From assembly GCF_001553625.1 (NCBI RefSeq), contig NZ_CP014230.1, positions 1,674,001-1,738,000 on the forward strand: a stretch of DNA of 64,000 nucleotides, read 5' to 3'. This document shows positions 45,241 to 54,961 of this stretch, in pieces. Positions within the stretch are counted from its first letter, which is position 1, and every line of letters starts with the position of its first letter. The notes under the pieces were generated by a model. That model worked only from the letters and a program-made list of their open reading frames with translations, was not told where the DNA came from and did no database searches. The DNA comes from Desulfomicrobium orale DSM 12838 (GTDB taxonomy: Bacteria > Desulfobacterota > Desulfovibrionia > Desulfovibrionales > Desulfomicrobiaceae). The position numbers were made by a program, and so were the translations under genes.

Positions 45241-47130
45241 TCAGTTGGCGCGCTCCCTGTACCAGAGGCTGGAATCTTCCATCAGCCGGTTCAGGCGGGC
45301 CACCATCTTGTGCGGATCCGACAGATAGCCATCCATCAGCAGGGCGGACTCGTAAAGCTGCTCGATGACCGAGGTCACGAAAGGATCCTTTTCATCCGTG
45401 CCGAACACGGCCAAGAGATTGCGGATCAGGGCGTGATCCTGATTGATCTCGAAGACTTTCTTGGGAATGGACGTGTCTTTGGTCACCAGCTGCATGATTT
45501 TGTGCATCTGGGACGTTGCTCCGTCCGGGCTGACCAGGCAGGACGGGCTCTGGCTCAGACGTTTGGACACGCGGGCCTCGGTGATGCGGTCGCCCAGAAT
45601 TTCCCTCACCCGTTTCAGGAAGCGGTCCATGTCTTTTGCTTCCGCGTCGCTCAGCTCCTGAGATTTCGGCGCGTTCTCCCCGGCGTCGGCAAATTTCTCC
45701 AGGCTTTCGATGTCCGCGTTTTCCGTGGATTTGAACTCGAAGTCCTTGAATTTGCGCAGGCTGTCCATGACGAACTCGTCGATGGGTTCGTACAGATAGA
45801 GCACTTCCAGACCCTTGGCGCGGAAGATTTCCAGGTGCGGGTTCTGTTCGATGGCCTCCCGGCTGGGGCCGGAAATGTAGTAGATATCTTTCTGGCCGTC
45901 CTTGGCTGTTTCAATGTACTCGTCCAGTGAGATGAGGCCGTCCTTGCCGTCGTGGCGCGAGGAATTGAAGCGCAGAAGTTCGCCGAAAGCTTCCTGGTTG
46001 GCAAAATCCATGTAGCCCAGCTTGAAGCGTTTGGAATGCTCCTTCCAGAAGGCGGCGTAGCGGTCCTTGTCCTGCCCCAGCTTTTTCAGGTGTCCGAGAA
46101 TTTGCTTGGTCAGCGTGCTGGCGATTTTGCGGATGAGCAGATTCTCCTGAAGGGTCTCGCGGGAAATGTTCAGAGGCAGATCTTCCGTATCCACCACGCC
46201 GCGCATGAAACCCAGATATTCGGGGATGAGGTCCTTGTTTTTGGTCTGGATCAGCACACGGCGCACATAGAGATCCAGGCCGTAATTGTCCCGGTCGAAG
46301 CCGAAGGTGTCGGCGCTGTGCGGGGGCACGAAAGCCAGGGCCGAGAACTGTACCGGCGCGTCCACACTCATGTGCAGGGTATCCAGCGGCGCTTCGTGGT
46401 CGTAGGTCAGAAAAGTGTAGAATTCCTTGTACTGCTCCGGCGTGATGGAGAATTTGTTCTCCCGCCACAGGGCGGGCACGGTGTTGACCTTCTCGTCCTG
46501 CACCAGAATGGGGAAGGAGATGAAGTTGGAGTGCTTCTTGATGATGGACGTGATCTGGTTTTTGTCCGCGAACTCGGCAGCGTCTTCCTTCAACTGCACG
46601 GTGATGGCGGTACCTCTCGGCGCGTCGTCCTCCAGCTCGGCGATGGTGTAGGTACCCAGACCGTCGGAAACCCACTCCACGGTTTTGGCATCGGGACGAA
46701 AGGACCGGGTGCGGATGGTAACCTTGTCCGCGGCCATGAACACCGAATAAAAGCCGACGCCGAAGCGGCCGATGATGTTGGAGGAGTTCTCCTTGTCGGC
46801 CATGGCCTGACGGATGAACTCCGCCGATCCGGAATGGGCAATGGTGCCGATGTTGCGGATGAGCTCCTCGCGGGTCATGCCGATGCCCGTGTCCGCGATG
46901 GTCAGGGTCTTTTTGTCTTTATCGGCGGTGATGGCGATGGACAGCTCCAGGTCGGGGTCTTTTATGTCCGTGGAGCGGGCCTGCTCGAAACGCAGCTTGT
47001 CCAGGGCATCGGATGCGTTGGACACGAGCTCGCGCAGAAACACTTCCCGGCTGGTGTAGAGAGAATGAGTGATGACATCGAGCAGCTGTTTGATTTCCGT
47101 TTTGAATTCGAACTGGTCGGTCTGGGACAT
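45241..47130 (-). CDS. htpG: Molecular chaperone HtpG (Hsp90)
   Basis: 629 residues. ATP-binding GHKL domain: [31 protein letters not shown] and [14 protein letters not shown]. Middle domain with [20 protein letters not shown], and a C-terminal dimer domain. AAGGAG precedes the ATG. It is an ATP-driven chaperone of stress-labile proteins in the cytoplasm. Confidence 0.97.
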
Positions 47131-47181
47131 ATATGCTCCTTGGTAGAATGTAGGACGGCTGGGCCGTCTTGCGGCCGCGTT

Positions 47182-47209
47182 CAGATAAATGGCCCTTCCC
47201 GGTTGTCAA
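47182..47209 (-). promoter_or_regulatory. Candidate promoter of htpG
   Basis: Minus strand TTGACA (47209-47204), 16-base spacer, TATCTG (47187-47182), about 52 bases before the htpG start. A heat-shock sigma-32 promoter was looked for but not seen clearly. Confidence 0.35.
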
Positions 47210-47339
47210 GGCGCTTTCCGAAAAGAAGATTTCCCTGTGGGACGGCTGTGCATGGCCCGGGTTTTCCCGTCCATGCGGAAAAAGCGGTGAAGGCTGTGAA
47301 TAGGGACAGATTTGAGAAGGAAGGGAGGATTTCAGGCAC

Positions 47340-47371
47340 AAAAAAGGGATGCGGTGTTTTTTCCGCATCCC
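47340..47371 (-). terminator. Terminator of tRNA-Lys
   Basis: On the minus strand GGGATGCGG - 8-base loop - CCGCATCCC (47371-47363 and 47354-47346) followed by six T. It starts 15 bases beyond the tRNA CCA end. Confidence 0.85.
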
Positions 47372-47385
47372 GGAAGTTCTGGCTT

Positions 47386-47461
47386 TGGTGGGCCACCAAG
47401 GAATCGAACCTTGAACCTGCTGATTAAGAGTCAGATGCTCTGCCAATTGAGCTAGTGGCCC
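47386..47461 (-). tRNA. tRNA-Lys (anticodon CUU)
   Basis: 76 bases including an encoded CCA. Acceptor arms GGGCCAC and GTGGCCC pair fully; D arm GCTC/GAGC; anticodon loop CTCTTAA gives anticodon CUU, reading AAG; T arm CAAGG-TTCGATT-CCTTG. The outer base pair of the anticodon stem is a mismatch. Confidence 0.95.
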
Positions 47462-47595
47462 GTTGTAAAAACAAATTATGTCAGGGTGTTACGTCAAGAC
47501 ATCTTTTGCCTTCGACAACGAAGAGGCAATTACGGTTTTCCCCAGGGAGCGTCAAGCAAAAAGATGAGTCAGATGGCGGGCACACGGCGTGCGCG

Positions 47596-47850
47596 TCAAA
47601 GCAGGTATTTGACGCTTTCACATCTCCCCAGCGCGGCGGTCAGCTCGTCCATCTGTCTTCTGCTTTTCAGGCGCACGGTTACTGCGCGGGTAATGTAGCT
47701 GCCGTTTCTGGAAACGGCGCCGGGTGAAGGAACTTCTTCAAAGCCGTGCTCCCTGAAAACCGCGCGGACTTCTTCCAGAGCCTGGTCCGTATGCCGGGTG
47801 ATGATCTTGTATTCCCAGTGCAGGGGAAACTCGAGATGGGCCTGTTTCAT
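47596..47850 (-). CDS. DUF493/YbeD family protein
   Basis: 84 residues. CAGGAG precedes the ATG. WEYKIITRHTDQALEEVRAV and SRNGSYITRAVTVRLKSRRQ match the small ferredoxin-like DUF493 (UPF0250) family, which resembles ACT-type regulatory domains. Function not known; proposed to bind ligands. It is divergent from the next gene. Confidence 0.8.
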   Translation of the reverse strand: MKQAHLEFPLHWEYKIITRHTDQALEEVRAVFREHGFEEVPSPGAVSRNGSYITRAVTVRLKSRRQMDELTAALGRCESVKYLL

Positions 47851-48007
47851 GTGGGACTCCTGGTTGACGGAGGGATTCCGGGCCGGTAGCTTTTTTCCGG
47901 TTCTGCGCCGCCGTCTACATGGACATCCGCCTGCGGGCCGTCAATACCCGGCGGAGGCGGGGCAGGCTTTTCGGCATATATTTTGTCACACGAGCGAGGA
48001 ATCCGCG

Positions 48008-48952
48008 GTGAAGGAAGACTGCGAGGATATGGAACGGCTGCCCGGGCTTTGCGACGATGCGGAGGGGCGGGCCAAGGAATTGAAGCTTTTCACCATGTGT
48101 CTGAAAAAGTTCATCAGGAAGGTTTTTCAGCACATGGTAGCCACCCGGTTTGCCTCTTGGAAGGAGCTGGCCATTCACGATCAGGATGGTCTGGCCTATC
48201 CCATTTACAATTACGTCATCGAGGCTGCGGATGCCAGACAGCGGGAAGTTTTCGCCGGGTATGGACTGGAGATCGAGAACGGGCAGATTCTTCTGGCCGA
48301 CCTGTCCGTGTCCGCCATTCTGGAAGAGGAAGGAGCCATCGGCCTTGAATTTTACCTGTACGAAACAACGTCCATTGTTCCGTACATCTGTGACGATTTC
48401 GAGGCGGTGGAGGAACAGCGGCCGGACATGTCGCATTTTCAGCGCATCAACCACGCGGATTTCGAGGCTCTTTACGATGAACTGAAGGAAAACGGCATTT
48501 TTGACGCGCTCTATTACGAGCTCAACAAATCCATCCTGCTCATCGAGCTGTCCGAACGCGAGGTTCTGGCCCGGATCAAAAAAGAGAGTCTGCGGATCAT
48601 GTCCGGTATTTTCGCCCGCGCCAAATCCATTTCCAACCTGAACACCATCACCAACACCGACATCAAGGAATTCAGACTGGACTTCGACGCCGTCGGCCGG
48701 AATTTTTCGCTGGTCATCCTGAACGGTCACGACGCGGACAATCAGCCGGTTTATTCTTCGGTGCTGACCCTTCCCGAATACAAATCCGTGGCCCAGTATG
48801 TGGATCTGGATACATTATATGAGAAGCTGCTGAAAGTGATGCGGGCCAAGAATATCCCGAACCCCGAAGGCACGCTGCTGGAGGCGCTGAAGCCCCATGA
48901 CCGGGCCGGACAGAATCCGGGCGTCCCCTTGCCGGGAGTAGTTTCTTCCTGA
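48008..48952 (+). CDS. Hypothetical cytoplasmic protein, family not recognised
   Basis: About 314 residues from a GTG at 48008 with GAGG 8 bases before; an ATG at 48029 is an alternative. Soluble and acidic, with no signal peptide. Helical N-terminal part (LFTMCLKKFIRKVFQHMV), then a mixed region (LEIENGQILLADLSV, YYELNKSILLIELSEREV) and a final helix. No catalytic motif seen. A normal codon pattern and strong start suggest a real gene. It is followed by a lipoprotein gene. Confidence 0.7.
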   Translation: MKEDCEDMERLPGLCDDAEGRAKELKLFTMCLKKFIRKVFQHMVATRFASWKELAIHDQDGLAYPIYNYVIEAADARQREVFAGYGLEIENGQILLADLSVSAILEEEGAIGLEFYLYETTSIVPYICDDFEAVEEQRPDMSHFQRINHADFEALYDELKENGIFDALYYELNKSILLIELSEREVLARIKKESLRIMSGIFARAKSISNLNTITNTDIKEFRLDFDAVGRNFSLVILNGHDADNQPVYSSVLTLPEYKSVAQYVDLDTLYEKLLKVMRAKNIPNPEGTLLEALKPHDRAGQNPGVPLPGVVSS

Positions 48953-49015
48953 TCCGGAATACAGGTCGCAGTAAACAAATTCTACTGGTTATCCCTTTAT
49001 CCACAGGAGTACGCA

Positions 49016-49489
49016 ATGCAGAAACGAAAACACATGTATCTCATTCTTGCGGTCTTCTTCCTTGTCGGTCCGTTTTTCCTCACCTCGTGCGCCTCCAGCC
49101 TGTCCAGCCAGGCCTACTCCCGCGATCAGGCCCGCCAGAGCATGCGGGTCAGTTACGGGACGGTCAGGGATGTCCGGCCGGTGCGGATCGAAGGGACCAA
49201 AAGCGGAGCCGGTGCCGTGGCCGGCGGCGCGGTCGGCGGCGTTCTGGGCAGCATGGTCGGCCGTGGCAAGGGAAGCGTTCTCGGAGCCGTCGTGGGTGCT
49301 CTGGGCGGTGCGGCCGGTGGAGCCTTGGCCGAGGAAGGCATGACCAGACAGAATGGTCTGGAAATCACCGTGGAAATGGACACGGGCGAGACCCTTTCCA
49401 TCACTCAGGCCGCCGATCTGCAATTCCATCGCGGCGAGCGGGTCCGGGTGCTGCACAGCCCGGATGGTACCGCCCGGGTGCAGAAATAG
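49016..49489 (+). CDS. Glycine-zipper outer-membrane lipoprotein (SlyB/Pcp-like)
   Basis: 157 residues. CAGGAG precedes the ATG. Lipoprotein signal peptide ending in the lipobox LTSC (cysteine at about residue 25), then a Gly-zipper region (GAVAGGAVGGVLGSMVGRGK, GAVVGALGGAAGGAL) that can cross or line the membrane, and a small beta C-terminal domain (VEMDTGETLSITQAADLQF). Such proteins stabilise the outer membrane. Confidence 0.85.
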   Translation: MQKRKHMYLILAVFFLVGPFFLTSCASSLSSQAYSRDQARQSMRVSYGTVRDVRPVRIEGTKSGAGAVAGGAVGGVLGSMVGRGKGSVLGAVVGALGGAAGGALAEEGMTRQNGLEITVEMDTGETLSITQAADLQFHRGERVRVLHSPDGTARVQK

Positions 49490-49513
49490 CGCTGTCTTCA
49501 AAGGAGTATTCCG

Positions 49514-49996
49514 ATGGAACTTTCTCTCGTGACGATAAAAAATCCCGGCAGCCTGAATATGATTCTGGGCATGTCGCACTTCATCAAGACGGTGGAGGAT
49601 ATCCATGAGGCCATGGTCAACGCCGTGCCGGGCGCCAGGTTCGGGCTGGCCTTCTGCGAAGCCTCCGATGTCTGCCTGATCCGCACCACGGGCACCGACC
49701 CGGAACTGATCGATCTGGCCCGTGAAAATGCCCTGGCCATTTCCGCCGGACACAGTTTCGTGCTGTTCATGCGCGACATGTTTCCCATCAACGTGCTGAA
49801 GGCCGTGCAGAACGTGCCCGAAGTGGTCCGGACGTTTTGCGCCACGGCCAATCCGGTGCAGGTCATAGTGGCCCAGACCGACCAGGGGCGGGGCATTCTG
49901 GGCGTCGTGGACGGCTTCGCCTCCCAGGGCGTGGAGACCGAAGAAGACAAGGCCAAACGGGCGAATTTGCTGCGCGCCATCGGTTACAAGCTTTAG
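49514..49996 (+). CDS. Adenosine-specific kinase (DUF355 family)
   Basis: 160 residues, the usual size of the Adenosine_kin family found in archaea and some anaerobic bacteria. AAAGGAG precedes the ATG. Family signs: LSLVTIKNPGSLNMILGMSH, FGLAFCEASDVCLIRTTG, AGHSFVLFMRDMFPINVLK and QTDQGRGILGVVDGF. It binds adenosine and related nucleotides. It is the last core gene before the BREX operon. Confidence 0.85.
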   Translation: MELSLVTIKNPGSLNMILGMSHFIKTVEDIHEAMVNAVPGARFGLAFCEASDVCLIRTTGTDPELIDLARENALAISAGHSFVLFMRDMFPINVLKAVQNVPEVVRTFCATANPVQVIVAQTDQGRGILGVVDGFASQGVETEEDKAKRANLLRAIGYKL

Positions 49997-50031
49997 GCGC
50001 GCTCATTTGACCGGTTTGCGGATTACTTTGA

Positions 50032-50080
50032 AGCGTTCATGCTTTGCGATTTTGTTGGCGAAGCATGGACGCTGTTTTTT
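50032..50080 (+). terminator. Rho-independent terminator before the BREX operon
   Basis: Stem AGCGTTCATGCTTTGC (50032-50047) with GCGAAGCATGGACGCT (50058-50073; two wobble pairs), 10-base loop, followed by GTTTTTT. It ends transcription from the adenosine kinase gene, so the BREX operon needs its own promoter between here and 50150. Confidence 0.85.
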
Positions 50081-50149
50081 CCAGAGGGATAAGGATTATT
50101 CCGGTCTTTATTGAGCGGGTTCGCAAAAGCGGAGCAGGAGAGACCAGCA

Positions 50150-50947
50150 GTGAGCGTGACGGAAAAATATAAACAATTATCCCGCTTCGGGTTTCGCTTC
50201 GAACGCGGAAGCGTTCATACTGCTCGCACCATGATGTTTGAGGAACTGGGGGCTCTCTTAAACTATGTCGACCAGCCTAAAGCCGAAAAAAATGTTTATC
50301 TCCAAGCAATAGATGATGAGAATTGCCTAAGTAAGCGCTCTAACAAGAACCGTACGCTCACCTATAGGCATCTCGTTGATCTTTACTCGCTTGACCCCAC
50401 CAATATCCTTTTCCGGGCTCTCCTCTACTTTTGGAATCGGGACATCGATGGACAACCCTTGCTGGCGCTGCTCTGCACTTACGCTCGGGACTCCATTTTC
50501 CGGTCTACGGCACCGTTCATTCTGAAATTTCCGGAAGGCGCAACGATCACCCGTGAGTCTCTTGAGGAATTCATTGACAGCCAAGAGCCTGGCCGCTTCA
50601 GCAAGGCGACGCTGAAGTCAACGGCGCAAAACATCAATGCAACCTGGACCAAGTCCGGTCACCTCTACGGACGCGCCCGGAAAGTACGCTCCCACGCTAA
50701 TCCTACCGCCGGGAGCGTTTCTTACGCTTTGCTCCTTGGCTATCTCGCAGGCAGTAGAGGACAGGCGCTTTTCCAGACGGAATACACCAAGCTGCTCGAT
50801 TGCACGTTCGACAAAGCCATTGAACTTGCCGAAGAGGCCTCTCGCAAAGGCTGGATTGTGTTCAAACGCGTGGGTAACGTCATCGAAGTTCTATTTCCAA
50901 ACCTGATCAATCAAGAAGAAATGGAGTGGCTTCGTGAGCAAAGTTAA
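50150..50947 (+). CDS. brxA: BREX protein BrxA (DUF1819)
   Basis: 265 residues from a GTG at 50150 with AGGAG 9 bases before; an upstream TTG at 50111 has no site. DUF1819 family features: FGFRFERGSVHTARTMM, LTYRHLVDLYSLDPTNILF and a C-terminal winged helix-like region. A small DNA-binding protein in BREX complexes. First gene of the operon; brxB starts inside its end. Confidence 0.88.
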   Translation: MSVTEKYKQLSRFGFRFERGSVHTARTMMFEELGALLNYVDQPKAEKNVYLQAIDDENCLSKRSNKNRTLTYRHLVDLYSLDPTNILFRALLYFWNRDIDGQPLLALLCTYARDSIFRSTAPFILKFPEGATITRESLEEFIDSQEPGRFSKATLKSTAQNINATWTKSGHLYGRARKVRSHANPTAGSVSYALLLGYLAGSRGQALFQTEYTKLLDCTFDKAIELAEEASRKGWIVFKRVGNVIEVLFPNLINQEEMEWLREQS

Positions 50948-51485
50948 GCGGCTGATACAGTCCTACAGGAAATACATCTCCGTTCCGTGGCGCGAGGATG
51001 CCGCTGCCGCACAGCGCGTAATCTTCTGTGTTTACAACGAAACAGACGAACTCTGGCTGCGAGCCAAGGTCGATGAATTTGAAATCGTCACACGACAGGC
51101 AGGCCATGAGTGGGCCATGTTCGACCTGACGGATACTTTTGCCATCTGGTTCTCTTCGCAAAGGTACGCCAAGAGCTACTTTCAAAAGCCACATCTGCTC
51201 TCTACGCTGCTGCCGAAATACCTCGCATTCATCACCGATGCATTCGAGACCTTCCTTAAAACGAACGAGAGCGGACCCGATTCCGTCGTGGCAATTAAAG
51301 GCGTCGGTTCGCTTTTCGGATTTCTGAAGGTGAAAGAGGTCGTCGACAAGTTGGCCCCGATGGTCACAGGACGGCTGTTGGTCTTTTTCCCGGGCAGCCA
51401 TGAAAACAATAACTACAGGCTGCTGGATGGCTATGACGGGTGGAACTATCTCGCCGTACCGATCACTGCGGACAAGGGATATTGA
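50934..51485 (+). CDS. brxB: BREX protein BrxB (DUF1788)
   Basis: 183 residues from a GTG, with GGAG before it, overlapping brxA by 14 bases. DUF1788 signs: VIFCVYNETDELWLRAKVDE, and RLLVFFPGSHENNNYRLLDG near the end. Exact biochemical role not known; needed for defence in type 1 systems. Confidence 0.88.
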   Translation: MSKVKRLIQSYRKYISVPWREDAAAAQRVIFCVYNETDELWLRAKVDEFEIVTRQAGHEWAMFDLTDTFAIWFSSQRYAKSYFQKPHLLSTLLPKYLAFITDAFETFLKTNESGPDSVVAIKGVGSLFGFLKVKEVVDKLAPMVTGRLLVFFPGSHENNNYRLLDGYDGWNYLAVPITADKGY

Positions 51486-51500
51486 ATAAGGGGTTTGAAG

Positions 51501-54500
51501 ATGAATAATCGTGATATTTACCAAAAGGATCCGGCCACCCGAAAGCTGGTCAACGAGGGGGTGGCAAGTGTCAACGACGAGAAGACCAGTCAGGCGCTGG
51601 CGGTGCTCCGTTACGAGCTGGAGACCTTCGTCTGTGATGGACAATACGAGAAAGGGATGTCACACATCCTTGAGACCTACCTCAAAAATATCGACCAGGC
51701 ACAGCAACCCGCCGTTTGGGTCAGTGGTTTTTACGGATCAGGTAAATCGCACCTCGTCAAAATGCTCCGTGCGCTTTGGGTCGACACGGTCTTCGAGGAT
51801 GGAGCCACGGCTCGCGGCATTGCCAACCTGCCTCAAGGCATCACTGATAATTTCAAGGAATTGAGCACCCAGGCCAAACGCCATGGAGGGCTGCACGCTG
51901 CCTCCGGCACACTGGGAGCCGGTGCGAGCGGCAGTGTCCGGCTGGCACTCCTGCGCATCCTCTTCAAATCCGCTGGATTGCCTGAGCAGTATCCGGTTGC
52001 CCGCTTCGTCATGTGGCTCAAGCACGAAGGCATCTATGACCAGGTTCGCGCTCATGTTGAACAGAATGACTTCGACTGGATTGAGGAGCTGGACAACTTC
52101 TATGTGGCCGAAGGGCTTCACGAAGCCCTGGTTCAGGCCAAGCCCAAGCTCTTTTCATCACCCGCATCCTGCGTCGAGACCCTGAACAATCTCTACCCCT
52201 ACGTTCAGGACGTTTCCAGCGATGACATGCTCAAGGCCATTCGGCAGGCGCTGACGAAGGACGGCAAATTCCCGCTGACATTGGTGGTGCTTGACGAGGT
52301 GCAGCAGTACATCGGTGAAGACAGCCAGCGCTCCATCGACGTCCAGGAGGCGGTGGAAGCCTGCAGCAAGAACATTGGCGGCAAACTGCTCTTCATCGGC
52401 ACCGGACAGACCGCCGTGACCGGCACCAGCAACCTGAAGAAACTCGAAGGTCGTTTCACCATCCGCGTGGAACTCTCCGATGCCGACGTCGACGCGGTCA
52501 TCCGTCAGGTCATTCTGGCCAAGAAGCCGGAAGCCAAGACGCCCATTGAGCAGATCATGCAAACCAACCTGGGTGAGATCTCCCGGCATCTGGCGGGCAC
52601 GACCATCGGTCACAGGCAGGACGACATTCCGCATTTCCCCCAGGACTATCCCATTCTGCCGGTGCGCCGTCGTTTCTGGGAAAACACCCTACGGGTGATG
52701 GATCAGACCGGAACCGACAGTCAGCTTCGCAACCAGCTCAGCATGGTTCACAAGGTCATTCAGACCAACCTGAGTGAGCCCCTGGGCCATGTTGTACCGG
52801 CCGACTATCTCTACTTCGACTCTGCCGACAAATTGCTCCAGTCACGCATTCTGCCGCGCAAGGTCCATGAAAAGACCATGAGCTGGAACAAGGGATCGGA
52901 AGAAGAACAGCTCATGGCCCGCGCCTGCGGCCTGGTCTTCCTCATCAACAAGCTTGGCAGCCAGAACAACGAAATCGGCATCCGGGCCACCATTGATACT
53001 CTCGCCGATCTACTGGTCGAAAACCTTTCTCGCGGCAGCAGCAGTTTGCGCAGCAAGTTGCCCAGCCTGCTAGATAAATGCGAACTGCTGATGAAGGTCG
53101 GTGATGAATACCGCATCCAGACCGAAGAGAGCGCGGCCTGGAGCGACGAATTCTTGAGCCAGCGCTCGGCCTTGTCCAACGAGGCGCACCGCATCGAGGC
53201 CGAACGCGACGACCGCATCCGCAAGCGCTTTGGCGAGATGGTGCGCAAGCTCTCCCTGACCCAGGGTAGCTCGAAGGTCACCCGCGACATCTACCCGGTG
53301 TTCGACGCCCAGCTTCCGACCGATGCCGATCAGCGCATTTGCGTCTGGGTTCGCGACGGCTGGAGCATTGACGAAAACTCGGTGCGGGTCGATTCAAGGC
53401 AAGCGGGCAATCAATCCCCGACTGTTTTTGTGTTCATCCCCAAGCGTTCGGCCGATGACCTCCGCCACCACCTCATCGATTACAAGGCAGCCAGCGCCAC
53501 CTTGGATAAACGCGGTGTTCCCAACACGCCGGAAGGCACCGAAGCCCGAGCGGCCATGGAGACCACCAAGCAGACCGCCGAAGGCAAAATCCGCGAACTG
53601 CTCGAAGAAGCCTTCTCCGGAGCCCGCGTCTTTCAGGGCGGCGGTAATGAAATCCTCGGCAACGATCTGCAGGAGATGGTGCTGGAAGCCTCCGGCAACG
53701 CGCTGCAACGACTCTACCCGCAGTTCCATACCGCCGATCACGTGGGCTGGTCCAAGGTTTATGAAAAAGCTAAGTCCGGCGCTCCCGATGCGCTCAAGGC
53801 CGTTGGCGACGAAGGCGAACCTGCGAAAAATCCAGTGTGCAAAGCCATCCTCGGCTTCATTGCCGGTGGCAAAAAAGGTGCCGACATCCGCACCCAGTTC
53901 GAGTCTTCACCCTACGGATGGTCGCGTGACGCCGTGGACGGCGGCCTGCAAGTGCTGTTGGTGGCCGGGCTGATCCGGGCGCAGGACGAGCGAGGCCAAA
54001 CCCTCGACCCCAAGGAACTGGAGCGCAAAACCATCGGCAAGGTGATGTTCAAGGTGGAATCCGCCACCGTCACCGCCGCCCAACGCATCCAGATCCGCAA
54101 GCTGCTGCAGAAGCTCGGCCTCTCGGCCAAGCAGGGCGAGGAACTGGCCCACATACCACAGTTCCTGCAGAAAATGCTGGAGCTTGCCGACCAAGCAGGC
54201 GGCGAGGCACCGAAACCGGCCCGGCCGGACACCGCACCCCTCGATGAAATCCGCCTTACTGCGGGCAATGAGCAACTGCTTGCCCTCTACAACAGGCGGG
54301 AAGAGTTGGGCGGCAACATCGATAACTGGACTGATCTCGCTAAGCGCATCGCCAAACACTGGCCCAACTGGACCGTCTTGAAGCGCTTGATGGCCCACGC
54401 CTCCGGGCTTCAGGAAACCGAGGTCATCCTGGCCCAGGTGAAGACCATCGAGCAGCAGCGCCAGCTACTCGAAGAACCCGACCCGGTCGGGCCGCTGATC

Positions 54501-54938
54501 GCGGGCCTCACCCAACTGCTGCGCGATGAATTCAACAGGCTCGATGGAGAATATGCCTCCCGTCATGAGGAGGGCCTCAAGCGCCTGGCGGCCGACAGTA
54601 ACTGGCAGCAACTGGAACCGGAGCAGCATGACCAGCTCATGTCGGCCCAGTTCCTGCACGACTCCGCCCGACCCAAGGTGAAGGTACAGTCGACCAACGA
54701 TGTGCTGACCACCCTGGACAACTGCACTCTGTCGATGTTTGCCGACCGCGTGGCGGCCATGCCCGCACGCTTCGACAACGTCGCCAGTGCTGCCGCCGAA
54801 CTCTGTGAGCCCAAGGCTCAGTTCATTCAGGTGCCGCGCCGCACGCTGAAAACCAACGAGGAGATCGATGCCTGGGTCGACGACGTGAAACAACAGCTCA
54901 AGGCCGCCCTGCAAAACGGGCCGATAGTGATTCGATAA
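51501..54938 (+). CDS. brxC: BREX ATPase BrxC
   Basis: 1,145 residues, near the usual size. AAGGGG precedes the ATG. It starts MNNRDIYQKDPATRKLVNEG as in the family. Walker A GFYGSGKSHLVKML (about residue 76) and Walker B TLVVLDEVQQYIG (about 260). Long helical C-terminal part. ATP-dependent core component that coordinates methylation and phage exclusion. Confidence 0.93.
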   Translation: MNNRDIYQKDPATRKLVNEGVASVNDEKTSQALAVLRYELETFVCDGQYEKGMSHILETYLKNIDQAQQPAVWVSGFYGSGKSHLVKMLRALWVDTVFEDGATARGIANLPQGITDNFKELSTQAKRHGGLHAASGTLGAGASGSVRLALLRILFKSAGLPEQYPVARFVMWLKHEGIYDQVRAHVEQNDFDWIEELDNFYVAEGLHEALVQAKPKLFSSPASCVETLNNLYPYVQDVSSDDMLKAIRQALTKDGKFPLTLVVLDEVQQYIGEDSQRSIDVQEAVEACSKNIGGKLLFIGTGQTAVTGTSNLKKLEGRFTIRVELSDADVDAVIRQVILAKKPEAKTPIEQIMQTNLGEISRHLAGTTIGHRQDDIPHFPQDYPILPVRRRFWENTLRVMDQTGTDSQLRNQLSMVHKVIQTNLSEPLGHVVPADYLYFDSADKLLQSRILPRKVHEKTMSWNKGSEEEQLMARACGLVFLINKLGSQNNEIGIRATIDTLADLLVENLSRGSSSLRSKLPSLLDKCELLMKVGDEYRIQTEESAAWSDEFLSQRSALSNEAHRIEAERDDRIRKRFGEMVRKLSLTQGSSKVTRDIYPVFDAQLPTDADQRICVWVRDGWSIDENSVRVDSRQAGNQSPTVFVFIPKRSADDLRHHLIDYKAASATLDKRGVPNTPEGTEARAAMETTKQTAEGKIRELLEEAFSGARVFQGGGNEILGNDLQEMVLEASGNALQRLYPQFHTADHVGWSKVYEKAKSGAPDALKAVGDEGEPAKNPVCKAILGFIAGGKKGADIRTQFESSPYGWSRDAVDGGLQVLLVAGLIRAQDERGQTLDPKELERKTIGKVMFKVESATVTAAQRIQIRKLLQKLGLSAKQGEELAHIPQFLQKMLELADQAGGEAPKPARPDTAPLDEIRLTAGNEQLLALYNRREELGGNIDNWTDLAKRIAKHWPNWTVLKRLMAHASGLQETEVILAQVKTIEQQRQLLEEPDPVGPLIAGLTQLLRDEFNRLDGEYASRHEEGLKRLAADSNWQQLEPEQHDQLMSAQFLHDSARPKVKVQSTNDVLTTLDNCTLSMFADRVAAMPARFDNVASAAAELCEPKAQFIQVPRRTLKTNEEIDAWVDDVKQQLKAALQNGPIVIR

Positions 54939-54961
54939 GCAGCCTTCAAAGGAAATAACGC

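Noticed and set aside
45952-47427. Large plus-strand frame opposite htpG running into the tRNA
   Set aside because: Shadow of HtpG; it also crosses the tRNA-Lys gene.
47386-50150. Integration of the BREX operon at tRNA-Lys
   Set aside because: The tRNA is complete, lies 2.7 kb away with core genes between, and no repeated tRNA fragment was seen near the operon start.
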